The notes beneath the pieces are model-generated. The model made no database searches. It saw nothing but the letters and a program-made list of their open reading frames with translations, and had not been told where the DNA came from. 64,000 nucleotides of DNA from Aestuariibacter sp. GS-14 (GTDB lineage: Bacteria; Pseudomonadota; Gammaproteobacteria; Enterobacterales; Alteromonadaceae): contig NZ_VHIP01000003.1 in the NCBI RefSeq assembly GCF_006494365.1, positions 1-64,000 of the forward strand. The letters are read 5' to 3'. Position numbers and translations under genes: made by a program. Below, one piece after another: positions 22,123 through 29,077 of this stretch; positions within the stretch are counted from its first letter, which is position 1, and every line of letters starts with the position of its first letter.

Positions 22123-22578
22123 TCAGTATCCGTACCGATTCGCAAATTGCGTTTTGTCTTGTTCCGTTGCGGTTTCGTTGCATTCACCCAGCACATGCAG
22201 GCGATTGTTTGTCTCGTAGTTATCTATTTCGATATAACCTTCCCGGCAATAGCCATTATTTTCCAGTGTGAGGGCAAGTTTATCGTATAGCATGTCCATT
22301 GGATTGGCGGGCATGGGGGCAGATGATCGGCTGGCTTGTTCATTCCCTTTGCCCATTGCTCCCGGCGGCGGGCCTTCACCTCGTCCACGGCCCTTGCCGT
22401 CGTTTGGTCGTGCAGGTATGGCATCAACACTAAAGCTGAACAGTTTGGTACCATCGTCTTTGATGTTGGTAACAAATTGATCGGGTTCAGATTGATGAGG
22501 CGGTGGATGCCCTATGCAGCCACTTAGCAGCATCATGGCGGGGGCAATACTCAGTAGCGGTAACACATTCATTTTCAT
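22123..22578 (-). CDS. Lipoprotein, unknown
   Basis: The 151-residue product has a lipoprotein signal with L-S-G-C and Cys21. The mature part contains a Gly/Arg/Pro-rich low-complexity stretch (about 60-90) and two further cysteines (Y-C-R-E-G and G-E-C-N-E) that may pair. It converges on the two-component operon, ending 32 bases from the kinase stop. Family not recognised. Confidence 0.6.
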   Translation of the reverse strand: MKMNVLPLLSIAPAMMLLSGCIGHPPPHQSEPDQFVTNIKDDGTKLFSFSVDAIPARPNDGKGRGRGEGPPPGAMGKGNEQASRSSAPMPANPMDMLYDKLALTLENNGYCREGYIEIDNYETNNRLHVLGECNETATEQDKTQFANRYGY

Positions 22579-22666
22579 AGTAGATCCTGGGTTAATACCA
22601 ATACGCTAGCTTGGAGCCTGGCTGCCGGGACGAAGTTGCGTATAGCAAGGTAATTAATGCGTAAAG

Positions 22667-22690
22667 AAAAAGCCGCAGATGCGGCTTTTG
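22667..22690 (-). terminator. Intrinsic terminator of the CbiM-like permease gene
   Basis: AAAAGCCGCA (22668-22677) pairs with TGCGGCTTTT (22680-22689) around a two-base loop, followed on the minus strand by a T-run. It lies 15 bases after the stop at 22705. The symmetry allows use in both directions. Confidence 0.8.
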
Positions 22691-22704
22691 TTGAAAACCT
22701 GATG

Positions 22705-23355
22705 CTACTTATTTTCTATGTAGAACTTGTCGTGGAACGTGTAGGCGAGCCCGGGAAAATAAATGATCAGAATGGTCATTGTCATGCCGTTGAGCATACC
22801 TTCCGGAAACAATAATAGCGGTATGAGGATCAGGTAGTTGTCTTTTACTACACTCCAGCTGTATACGTCATCCAACACATAGTAGCCGCTCATGAGTGCT
22901 ATTTTTAATGCAATTGCCAGGGCACCGGGCATAAATGCACACATAAAGATATAAACAAATAAATTGCGCGGCAGTTTATGAAAAGTGAGCATGAAAATGG
23001 TGTAGGCAAACGCGATCGGCGCGGCAATCCCCAATAAACCGTTCACGCCCAGCATACTCCAGCTCTCTTTGCCCCACAGGGTTACCCCGAGTAATGACAA
23101 CGTGGCGGCAATAATGGATGACCGAAAGCCAAGTATTAACGCCAGTGCTACCAGCCACATAAAATGCACGCTGGGGCTTGGGCCACCGGGAACACTGGCG
23201 CGAAACACCCACAGGAAAAAAACGGCCGCAGCACAACCAAACAACATGTGCTGCTTTTGTTTATTGGCTAACAGATGCTGCCAGTCTGTATTTCTGGCTA
23301 TTACGCCCAGTAACACCAAAAAGGCACACAATGCCACGCCTTGCAGTGCTGTCAT
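22705..23355 (-). CDS. CbiM-related energy-coupling factor permease
   Basis: The 216-residue protein has about six helices and a central G-G-P-S-P-S-V-H-F-M-W-L-V-A-L motif, as in the proteobacterial branch of CbiM-like (ECF transporter S-component) membrane proteins. CbiM proteins bind cobalt or nickel in transport complexes. Here no ATPase or CbiQ/CbiN partner is present, so it is either orphan or has a different role. It may share a transcript with the upstream xthA (gap 3 bases). Confidence 0.7.
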   Translation of the reverse strand: MTALQGVALCAFLVLLGVIARNTDWQHLLANKQKQHMLFGCAAAVFFLWVFRASVPGGPSPSVHFMWLVALALILGFRSSIIAATLSLLGVTLWGKESWSMLGVNGLLGIAAPIAFAYTIFMLTFHKLPRNLFVYIFMCAFMPGALAIALKIALMSGYYVLDDVYSWSVVKDNYLILIPLLLFPEGMLNGMTMTILIIYFPGLAYTFHDKFYIENK

Positions 23356-23358
23356 TTT

Positions 23359-24168
23359 TTAGCCCTTGTATGTCGCCCAGATTGGCGCGTGATCAGAGGG
23401 TTTTTCAATGCCACGAATTTCATAATCAATGCCGGATTCTTGCAATTGATTATGCATACTCTGTGTTGCCAGAATCAGATCGATACGCAGTCCACGGTTG
23501 TCGTCAAATCCCTTAGAGCGATAATCAAACCAGCTGAACTGTTCGTTGCAATCGGGGTGTTGCGAACGAAAACTGTCGTGCAATCCCCAGTCGAATAACG
23601 TATTCAACCATTCACGTTCCTCGGGCAGGAAGCTGCACTTGCCCGTGCGTAACCAGCGCTTGCGGTTTTCTTCACCAATGCCAATATCATGGTCGGTATG
23701 TGAGATATTCATGTCGCCCATGATGATCACATTGTCATCAGGGGTATGATGCGCGGTTAAGTAACCCATTAAATCACTGTAAAACTGTTGCTTGGCCGGA
23801 AATTTCGTTTCGTGTGTGCGGCTTTCGCCCTGAGGGAAGTAGCCATTCAGAATAGTTACCGGCTCGCCGGCTTCATTTTCAACTGTGATCATGATCATGC
23901 GGCGCTGTGCATCTTCGTTATCGGTGGGAAAGCCGTACTGCACGTTTTTGGGCGTTTGCTTAACCATAAAGGCGACGCCGTAATGGCTTTTCTGGCCGTG
24001 ATAAAACACCTGGTATCCCATGGCTTCAATGTCTTTCACAGGAAACTGCGGGTTATCGACTTTTATTTCCTGTAAACCAATTACATCGGGCTGATGTTTT
24101 TCAATGAGCGCGCTAAGTTGATGAAGACGTGCGCGAATACCGTTGATATTAAACGAAATGACTTTCAT
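23359..24168 (-). CDS. xthA: Exodeoxyribonuclease III
   Basis: The 269-residue protein is the AP endonuclease/3'-exonuclease of base excision repair. It has the family signatures N-I-N-G-I-R-A-R near the start, G-L-Q-E-I-K (metal-binding Glu), I-M-G-D-M-N, W-F-D-Y-R-S and S-D-H-A-P-I at the end (catalytic His). Length matches E. coli XthA (268). It leads the gene pair with the CbiM-like permease and diverges from the DUF2750 gene. Confidence 0.93.
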   Translation of the reverse strand: MKVISFNINGIRARLHQLSALIEKHQPDVIGLQEIKVDNPQFPVKDIEAMGYQVFYHGQKSHYGVAFMVKQTPKNVQYGFPTDNEDAQRRMIMITVENEAGEPVTILNGYFPQGESRTHETKFPAKQQFYSDLMGYLTAHHTPDDNVIIMGDMNISHTDHDIGIGEENRKRWLRTGKCSFLPEEREWLNTLFDWGLHDSFRSQHPDCNEQFSWFDYRSKGFDDNRGLRIDLILATQSMHNQLQESGIDYEIRGIEKPSDHAPIWATYKG

Positions 24169-24345
24169 AAGAATGCTAACTGCTGTGAATCAATATGGGC
24201 GAATACTACCAGAAAGCCAGGCCAGGTATAACCGCATTTATGCCTCATTTAAGCGGTTCGTCTTGTTATTGCTGAAATTGCGCGCCTTGGTATGAGAATT
24301 CGGATCGATTGATGAAATCGCTGCACTTTTTCACGCAGGGGTGTG

Positions 24346-24354
24346 TGATATACT
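24346..24354 (+). promoter_or_regulatory. Extended -10 promoter for the DUF2750-sufE pair
   Basis: TGATATACT is an extended -10 (TGnTATACT), about 30 bases before GTG 24384. The -35 region (CTTTTTC) is poor, as is common when TGn is present. Confidence 0.5.
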
Positions 24355-24383
24355 GCGCGCCTTGTTAAAGGTTAGGACTTATT

Positions 24384-24743
24384 GTGACAGAACAAATACC
24401 CAGCGAGCTGCCCGCTCGCGAACGCGCAGAATATTTAGTAGATACTATTCAGGAAACAGGCCTGGTATGGGGCCTTATGGGTAACGAAGGCTGGGTGATG
24501 GTTGAACTGGGTACGCAAACCGGTTTGCCACTGTGGCCTGATGAAGCCAGTGTCTCGAGTTGGCAGCGCAAAGACTTACCTGAAAGCAAACCGCAGTCAA
24601 TTGCATTGGCCGATTTTAAGGAATTGTGGCTTCCCGGCTTAAAAAAGAACAATGTGGCCCTGGTGTTATTTCCTAGCGGTACCTTGCGCGAAGGCATTGT
24701 AACTGGTCCTGACGAACTGCGTGAACAACTCGATGACGAGTAA
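24384..24743 (+). CDS. DUF2750 domain-containing protein
   Basis: The 119-residue product matches DUF2750, with G-L-V-W-G-L-M-G-N-E-G-W-V and L-P-L-W-P-D-E-A-S-V as the best-known parts. It begins at GTG 24384 and is likely a small cytoplasmic protein of unknown role. Its final 11 bases overlap the sufE-like gene if ATG 24733 is used, so the two are co-translated. Confidence 0.85.
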   Translation: MTEQIPSELPARERAEYLVDTIQETGLVWGLMGNEGWVMVELGTQTGLPLWPDEASVSSWQRKDLPESKPQSIALADFKELWLPGLKKNNVALVLFPSGTLREGIVTGPDELREQLDDE

Positions 24744-25125
24744 CGCACTGCCATTGGCGGAGCAATTGATTTTGGCCAAAGGCTGGGACAATATGCTGCG
24801 CCAACTCATGCTGGCAGGAAAGCACCTTCGCGTGCTGCCTGATGTAACGCGAACCGATTCCACCGAGGTGAAAGGCTGCCAGAGCAGGGTATGGCTAACC
24901 CTCGAAAAATCACCTGTGGATGGATGTGTTATGCTGGCCTGGTCTGACAGCAAGATCATTCGCGGTGTACTGGCCATCATTCAGGAAAAGGTAAATTCAC
25001 TGGACGCTGAAGCGTTGGCAAAGTTTGACTTTCCGGCGTATTTTTCTGCCATCGGCTTAGACCGGTATTTAAGCCAGTCGCGGGCAAATGGTATTAAGGA
25101 TGTCGTGGCACGCATTCAGGGTTAA
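24733..25125 (+). CDS. SufE-family sulfur acceptor protein
   Basis: The 130-residue protein shows the SufE/CsdE signature V-K-G-C-Q-S-R-V-W (acceptor Cys about residue 50) and S-D-S-K-I-I-R-G-V-L-A-I. It takes sulfur from a cysteine desulfurase (SufS or CsdA) and passes it on for Fe-S assembly. No desulfurase gene is near, as for many csdE-like genes. A GTG start at 24721 in the same frame is possible; ATG 24733 fits the family better. Whether it is SufE or CsdE is not decided. Confidence 0.85.
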   Translation: MTSNALPLAEQLILAKGWDNMLRQLMLAGKHLRVLPDVTRTDSTEVKGCQSRVWLTLEKSPVDGCVMLAWSDSKIIRGVLAIIQEKVNSLDAEALAKFDFPAYFSAIGLDRYLSQSRANGIKDVVARIQG

Positions 25126-25132
25126 ACAACGT

Positions 25133-26413
25133 TTACACCCTGTTTTTAGCCTCTATCCACTGCGACATAAACTGTGTACTGCGCAGGCTGTGATGCCATA
25201 CCAGCCCTTGCTGATATAGTGGAGCCCGGTATCCCTGAATATCATTCATTGCCTGAGCAATCTTATCGAACAACTGCCTATTACCGTTGATAACCGACTG
25301 TTGGTAGTGTTCAAATAGTGCGCTGCAGCGATCACTGGCTTGTTGCCACATAGATTGATCAGTGTACAAATTCACTGCTGCCTGAATAAAATCGTGGTTA
25401 TCAGAGGCTACAACGCCGCACCAGTCTTCCTCAGCGGCTATCCCTTCTGCCCCCACTGATGTGGTTACGGAGGGGGTGTTATGCCGCAATGCAGTCAGCA
25501 GTTTGCCTTTGACCCCAGCCCCAAAGCGCAGCGGCGCCAAACACACTCTGGCTTGCGCCATAACGGTATTTACGTCCTCTACCCAACCTTTTACCAAAAA
25601 GCCTTTCGCCGGATTATGTAACTCGGTGGCTTTCTTGGGCGGGTACGCGCCGTAGATATGTAATTCCGCGTAGGGAAGTTGTTTGCGGATGGTTGGCCAG
25701 ATATGCTGATGAAGCTGTAATACGCTGTCCCAGTTCGGGGCATGCCTGAAATTGCCCACCGTCATAAAGTGTTGTCGTTGTGTAAAGCTACATTGTTGCT
25801 GGCAGGCAGGCGTGTCTGCTGGAGGCTGCAATGGCAATAAAACCAGCTGTCGGGCGGGTACCTGATAGGTATTGATAAGCAAATCGTATTCATGTGCCGA
25901 AATAATCAAACTAATATCACTGCGTAGGATCGCTGCGATTTCGCGGTGCGCAAAGGCGTTATTGAGTTCGGCGCAGTTGGCGTGCCCGGCGCGCTTTACG
26001 GCTTCGTGTCTGGCGTAACGCAAGCTGTGTAAATCTTCGGTGTTGAGTATGTGTAAGGTGTTTGGGCAGTGTTTGCGGATCCGCCAGGAAAACTGCTCTT
26101 CAGTCATAAAGCGGTCGAACACCACTATATCGGGCTGCAATTCACAAATCACGTTATCGAATGACGCATCATTGATAGCAATTTGCATGCTGGTAACGGG
26201 CAGGTTGTTGAAACCATCAGCATGTATGCTGTCGGTTGCCGCAGTTGCAAAGGTCAGGGCAAAGCCATGTTGATGAAAAGCACGCAACAAGCCTGACATA
26301 TTCTGCCCAGCCGCTGAAGACTTAGATTCGGGCCACACTGCGCCAATTATCAGAACTTTTCTTGCCATACTGCGTTTTAACCTGCCTGCTTTGTCGGGCG
26401 GCAAGTTTACCAT
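25133..26413 (-). CDS. Glycosyltransferase, GT4/GT-B type
   Basis: The 426-residue protein has a GT-B fold layout: an N-terminal G-A-V-W-P-E-S-K-S-S-A-A-G-Q acceptor-side loop and a C-terminal domain with A-P-L-R-F-G-A-G-V-K-G-K and a S-V-G-A-E-G-I motif. This is typical of group 1 transferases. It transfers a sugar from an NDP-sugar to an acceptor such as a surface polysaccharide. ATG 26413 has GAAGG eight bases upstream and is kept, while M16 (26368) is a possible alternative. It ends seven bases from the converging sufE-like gene and has no polysaccharide cluster around it. Confidence 0.8.
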   Translation of the reverse strand: MVNLPPDKAGRLKRSMARKVLIIGAVWPESKSSAAGQNMSGLLRAFHQHGFALTFATAATDSIHADGFNNLPVTSMQIAINDASFDNVICELQPDIVVFDRFMTEEQFSWRIRKHCPNTLHILNTEDLHSLRYARHEAVKRAGHANCAELNNAFAHREIAAILRSDISLIISAHEYDLLINTYQVPARQLVLLPLQPPADTPACQQQCSFTQRQHFMTVGNFRHAPNWDSVLQLHQHIWPTIRKQLPYAELHIYGAYPPKKATELHNPAKGFLVKGWVEDVNTVMAQARVCLAPLRFGAGVKGKLLTALRHNTPSVTTSVGAEGIAAEEDWCGVVASDNHDFIQAAVNLYTDQSMWQQASDRCSALFEHYQQSVINGNRQLFDKIAQAMNDIQGYRAPLYQQGLVWHHSLRSTQFMSQWIEAKNRV

Positions 26414-26497
26414 GCTCTAACCTTCAATCAATCATCTGGGCGCGACGGCGTACCTGTGGCATAGTGCGAATGTTGTTGAACAAAAAGGCGCGGTAAT

Positions 26498-27529
26498 ATG
26501 AGCGTTTGCACGCATTGGATATACGGCAGTGGCTTAATTGGCAGCTATTTGGGGGCGGTGCTGGGGCAAACCTATTCTGTTGAGTTTGTTGGCAGACCGG
26601 TTTGGCATCAACGGCTGGTAAACGGCGTGGCGCTGGCCGACTACACAGGCGAATCCGCTGCGTTTAACGCGGCTGAAGCGCAGTTTCACACTGAACTTCC
26701 GGGGCAACTGGAACATGCCACCATTTGGTTAACCGTCAAGTGCACAGCAATTGATGAAACGTTGCTGGCGTTGCAAAACAAAATTGGGAATGGCTGTACG
26801 CTGATCTGTTGCCAAAATGGTATTGGTAGTGTAGAAAAAGTGAAAGCGGCCTTTCCTGAATGCACCGTTCTGCAAGGGGTAGTGGGCTTTAACGTAGTGT
26901 GGGATGAAACACACAATGTATTGCGCCGCACCACCGAGGGCGTGCTCGCCATAGAAACAGGCTTGTCGGACGCCCTGCGGCCTGGCTGGCTTACCAGCCC
27001 GAACACTTCACTCTTACCTGTACACTGGCCGTTGGATATGCAGGCTTATTGTTGGGCCAAACTCCAACTGAATCTGGCTAATGCGGTAAACGCGCTGGCA
27101 AATATCCCTATTAAGCAAATGCTGCTAGACAAGCATTATCGGCAGATCATCGCCACATTGATGGATGAATTGTTATCAGTCTCAGGTGCTATGGGGATGG
27201 ACCTTCCGCAATTAACCAAAGTACCTGCGAAATGGATCCCACGGCTATTGCGATTACCCAATTGGCTTTTCACCCGAATTGCAGCAAAAATGCTCGATAT
27301 TGACGATGACGCACGTTCATCGATGTGGTGGGATCTTCAGGCTGGAAAAGTAACAGAAATTCAGTATTTGAATGGGGCAGTGGTAGCTACTGCTAAGCAA
27401 TTTGGCTTGTCTTGCGCGGCTAATAAAAATCTCACTCGATTGGTAGAGGAATTGAGTGTTGATGGCACTTACGCTCAAGATATTCGCCAATCTTCCGCCG
27501 CCTTACTAAAAAGCAAGATTCTAGCGTGA
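26498..27529 (+). CDS. Ketopantoate reductase-like protein (ApbA/PanE family)
   Basis: The 343-residue protein has the ApbA/PanE layout. Its Rossmann start is Y-G-S-G-L-I-G-S-Y-L-G-A-V-L-G, followed by N-G-I-G-S-V-E and a catalytic lysine region W-A-K-L-Q-L-N-L-A-N-A-V-N-A-L. In the family the enzyme reduces 2-dehydropantoate to pantoate with NADPH, in coenzyme A synthesis. Many members are paralogues of other substrates, so the assignment is to the family only. It is transcribed alone, divergent from the glycosyltransferase. Confidence 0.8.
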   Translation: MSVCTHWIYGSGLIGSYLGAVLGQTYSVEFVGRPVWHQRLVNGVALADYTGESAAFNAAEAQFHTELPGQLEHATIWLTVKCTAIDETLLALQNKIGNGCTLICCQNGIGSVEKVKAAFPECTVLQGVVGFNVVWDETHNVLRRTTEGVLAIETGLSDALRPGWLTSPNTSLLPVHWPLDMQAYCWAKLQLNLANAVNALANIPIKQMLLDKHYRQIIATLMDELLSVSGAMGMDLPQLTKVPAKWIPRLLRLPNWLFTRIAAKMLDIDDDARSSMWWDLQAGKVTEIQYLNGAVVATAKQFGLSCAANKNLTRLVEELSVDGTYAQDIRQSSAALLKSKILA

Positions 27530-27639
27530 TTTTTAAGCGTGAAAATTGGCAGAGCTTGAGAATTTAAGCTATATCCATAGAATGGCGGTTGATTATGTCA
27601 CGCCCTGTTTAGCTTTGCGGATTCGAATTAGGATTTTGT

Positions 27640-28488
27640 ATGAAAAGTGTCAGTGAATTAGCCAGTGAAGCAAGTGGTCTGTTTGTTTTACCCGAAGCTG
27701 TGACACGCTTAAAAGCCTGTATGGATGATAGCGCCGCGAGTATCGACGATGTGGGTGAAGTAATTGCGTTTGACCCGGGGTTAACCGCACAACTGTTAAA
27801 AGTAGCCAATAGTGCGCTGTACAAGTTTCCCAATAAAATTGAAACAATAAGCAAAGCACTTCAAATTATTGGTACGCGCGGTGCGTATGATTTAGCGTTG
27901 GCTTATGGTATTTCCCATGCATTCAAAGATGTAGAAGCCAAAATAATCGATCTCGATCGATTTTGGGAACAAAGTGTCAGTTGCGGATTGCTAGCTAAGT
28001 ACCTTGCAGAAAGAAAGCGTCATCGCGAGTCTGAACGTTTGTTTGTAGCGGGTTTACTGCACAACATTGGCGAGCTGGTGATTGTGTCTATGTATCCTAG
28101 CGAGGCGCAGCGCTGCACCGCGTATAATGCCCGAGTAAAACCCGCGGAGTTACAAGCGGCGATTTGTGGTTTTACCTATGCAGATTTGTCGGCAGCGCTG
28201 ATCAAAGAGTGGGGTATACCGGAAAGTGTATACAAACCTTTGCAGTTGATTCACAACACCACTGAACCTGCTGATGGGCTGGACGAACAGCTTCTTCAAC
28301 TTGCCTACGTATTGGCATTGGATAATGTGAATACCGAACTTTACCCTAGCTATAACAATTTAAAACCCCATCTTCACGAAGTACTTGGGTTTAAACATGA
28401 AGATCTGGAAGATGCCCTGGACATTACGAATTTGCAGTGTTTGAGCGTAATTAGTTTGTTTAACCCGGGTGCGTTTATGTTGTACTGA
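27640..28488 (+). CDS. HDOD-domain protein
   Basis: The 282-residue protein is a single HDOD (HD-related output) domain: L-P-E-A-V-T-R-L at the start, D-P-G-L-T-A-Q-L-L-K-V-A-N-S near 45-60, and G-L-L-H-N-I-G-E-L in the middle. The Asp of the classic HD pair is replaced by Asn (H-N), as is usual in HDOD. Such proteins are usually adaptors in signalling, not enzymes. No second domain is present. Its upstream gap contains the tail of the ketoreductase operon, and no partner is adjacent. Confidence 0.85.
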   Translation: MKSVSELASEASGLFVLPEAVTRLKACMDDSAASIDDVGEVIAFDPGLTAQLLKVANSALYKFPNKIETISKALQIIGTRGAYDLALAYGISHAFKDVEAKIIDLDRFWEQSVSCGLLAKYLAERKRHRESERLFVAGLLHNIGELVIVSMYPSEAQRCTAYNARVKPAELQAAICGFTYADLSAALIKEWGIPESVYKPLQLIHNTTEPADGLDEQLLQLAYVLALDNVNTELYPSYNNLKPHLHEVLGFKHEDLEDALDITNLQCLSVISLFNPGAFMLY

Positions 28489-28553
28489 GGGCGAATTGCG
28501 GAAAATGTTACCTTAACATTTATTCGTTCTCCCTCGCGTTAACGTTTCTTATG

Positions 28554-28819
28554 AGGGCGTGTTGATCTTTGCTGTATGATTTTGCACCAGTCTGTGCGAC
28601 GTTTATACAATGAAGCGCAAGTGAAGTGTAGTCATCTACATGAACTTGGGCTGAAGCATTAGAAATGTTGCACAGGCGCTGCCCGAAGGGTTCGCTCTAG
28701 GTGTCCACCGCTCTTTGTTGCATGCTCTTGATGCAGAACCACTGCACCTGCGAACATGCGCCGCGATCGCTGAACACCTAGAACGAACAAAATTAATACA
28801 GCAAAGATCAACACGCCCT
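28554..28819. mobile_element. MITE-like element with 23-bp terminal inverted repeats
   Basis: The two ends are perfect inverted repeats. The left starts AGGGCGTGTTGATCTTTGCT, the right is its reverse complement, and pairing continues imperfectly to about 30 bp. Total length is 266 bp, too short for a transposase. Inside, another inverted pair (28690-28708 against 28770-28788) around TCTAGGTGT allows a long nested hairpin. It looks like a non-autonomous insertion-sequence derivative. No clear target duplication is seen (left flank CTTATG, right flank AATAAT). Confidence 0.75.
28690..28788. repeat. Inner inverted repeat of the MITE-like element
   Basis: GTTCGCTCTAGGTGTCCACC on the left is closely matched by the reverse complement of the right arm ending CTAGAACGAAC (GTTCGTTCTAGGTGTTCAGC). 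With the outer repeats, the element could fold into a cruciform-like structure. Confidence 0.6.
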
Positions 28820-28968
28820 AATAATGCGCCAGGCTGGTTGATCGAATAGCCTGCATCAGTCGTAACTTATTTCACCCTCTGTGGCCTTAACAATACATTT
28901 ACGTTTGTAATTGCCAGTAAAATATTTGTTAAAAAAATTTACTTACCAGATTTTATGTAATATTCTTT

Positions 28969-28982
28969 TGTAAGCGCTTACA
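28969..28982. promoter_or_regulatory. LacI-type operator 1 upstream of laminarinase
   Basis: TGTAAGCGCTTACA is a perfect 14-bp palindrome with the central CG typical of LacI-family operators. It lies about 100 bases before the laminarinase start, and a second identical site follows 31 bases later. Confidence 0.75.
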
Positions 28983-28999
28983 TGTTTTCATTCTGTACG

Positions 29000-29013
29000 T
29001 GTAAGCGCTTACA
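29000..29013. promoter_or_regulatory. LacI-type operator 2 upstream of laminarinase
   Basis: This is a second perfect TGTAAGCGCTTACA, its centre 31 bp from the first (close to three helical turns). That spacing suits cooperative binding on one DNA face. The repressor gene is not in the window. Confidence 0.75.
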
Positions 29014-29077
29014 GTATTGTTGCGGTTTTAACCGTTTCTGTATTTACATAAAATTCCGTTTCTATCGGGGCTGAATA

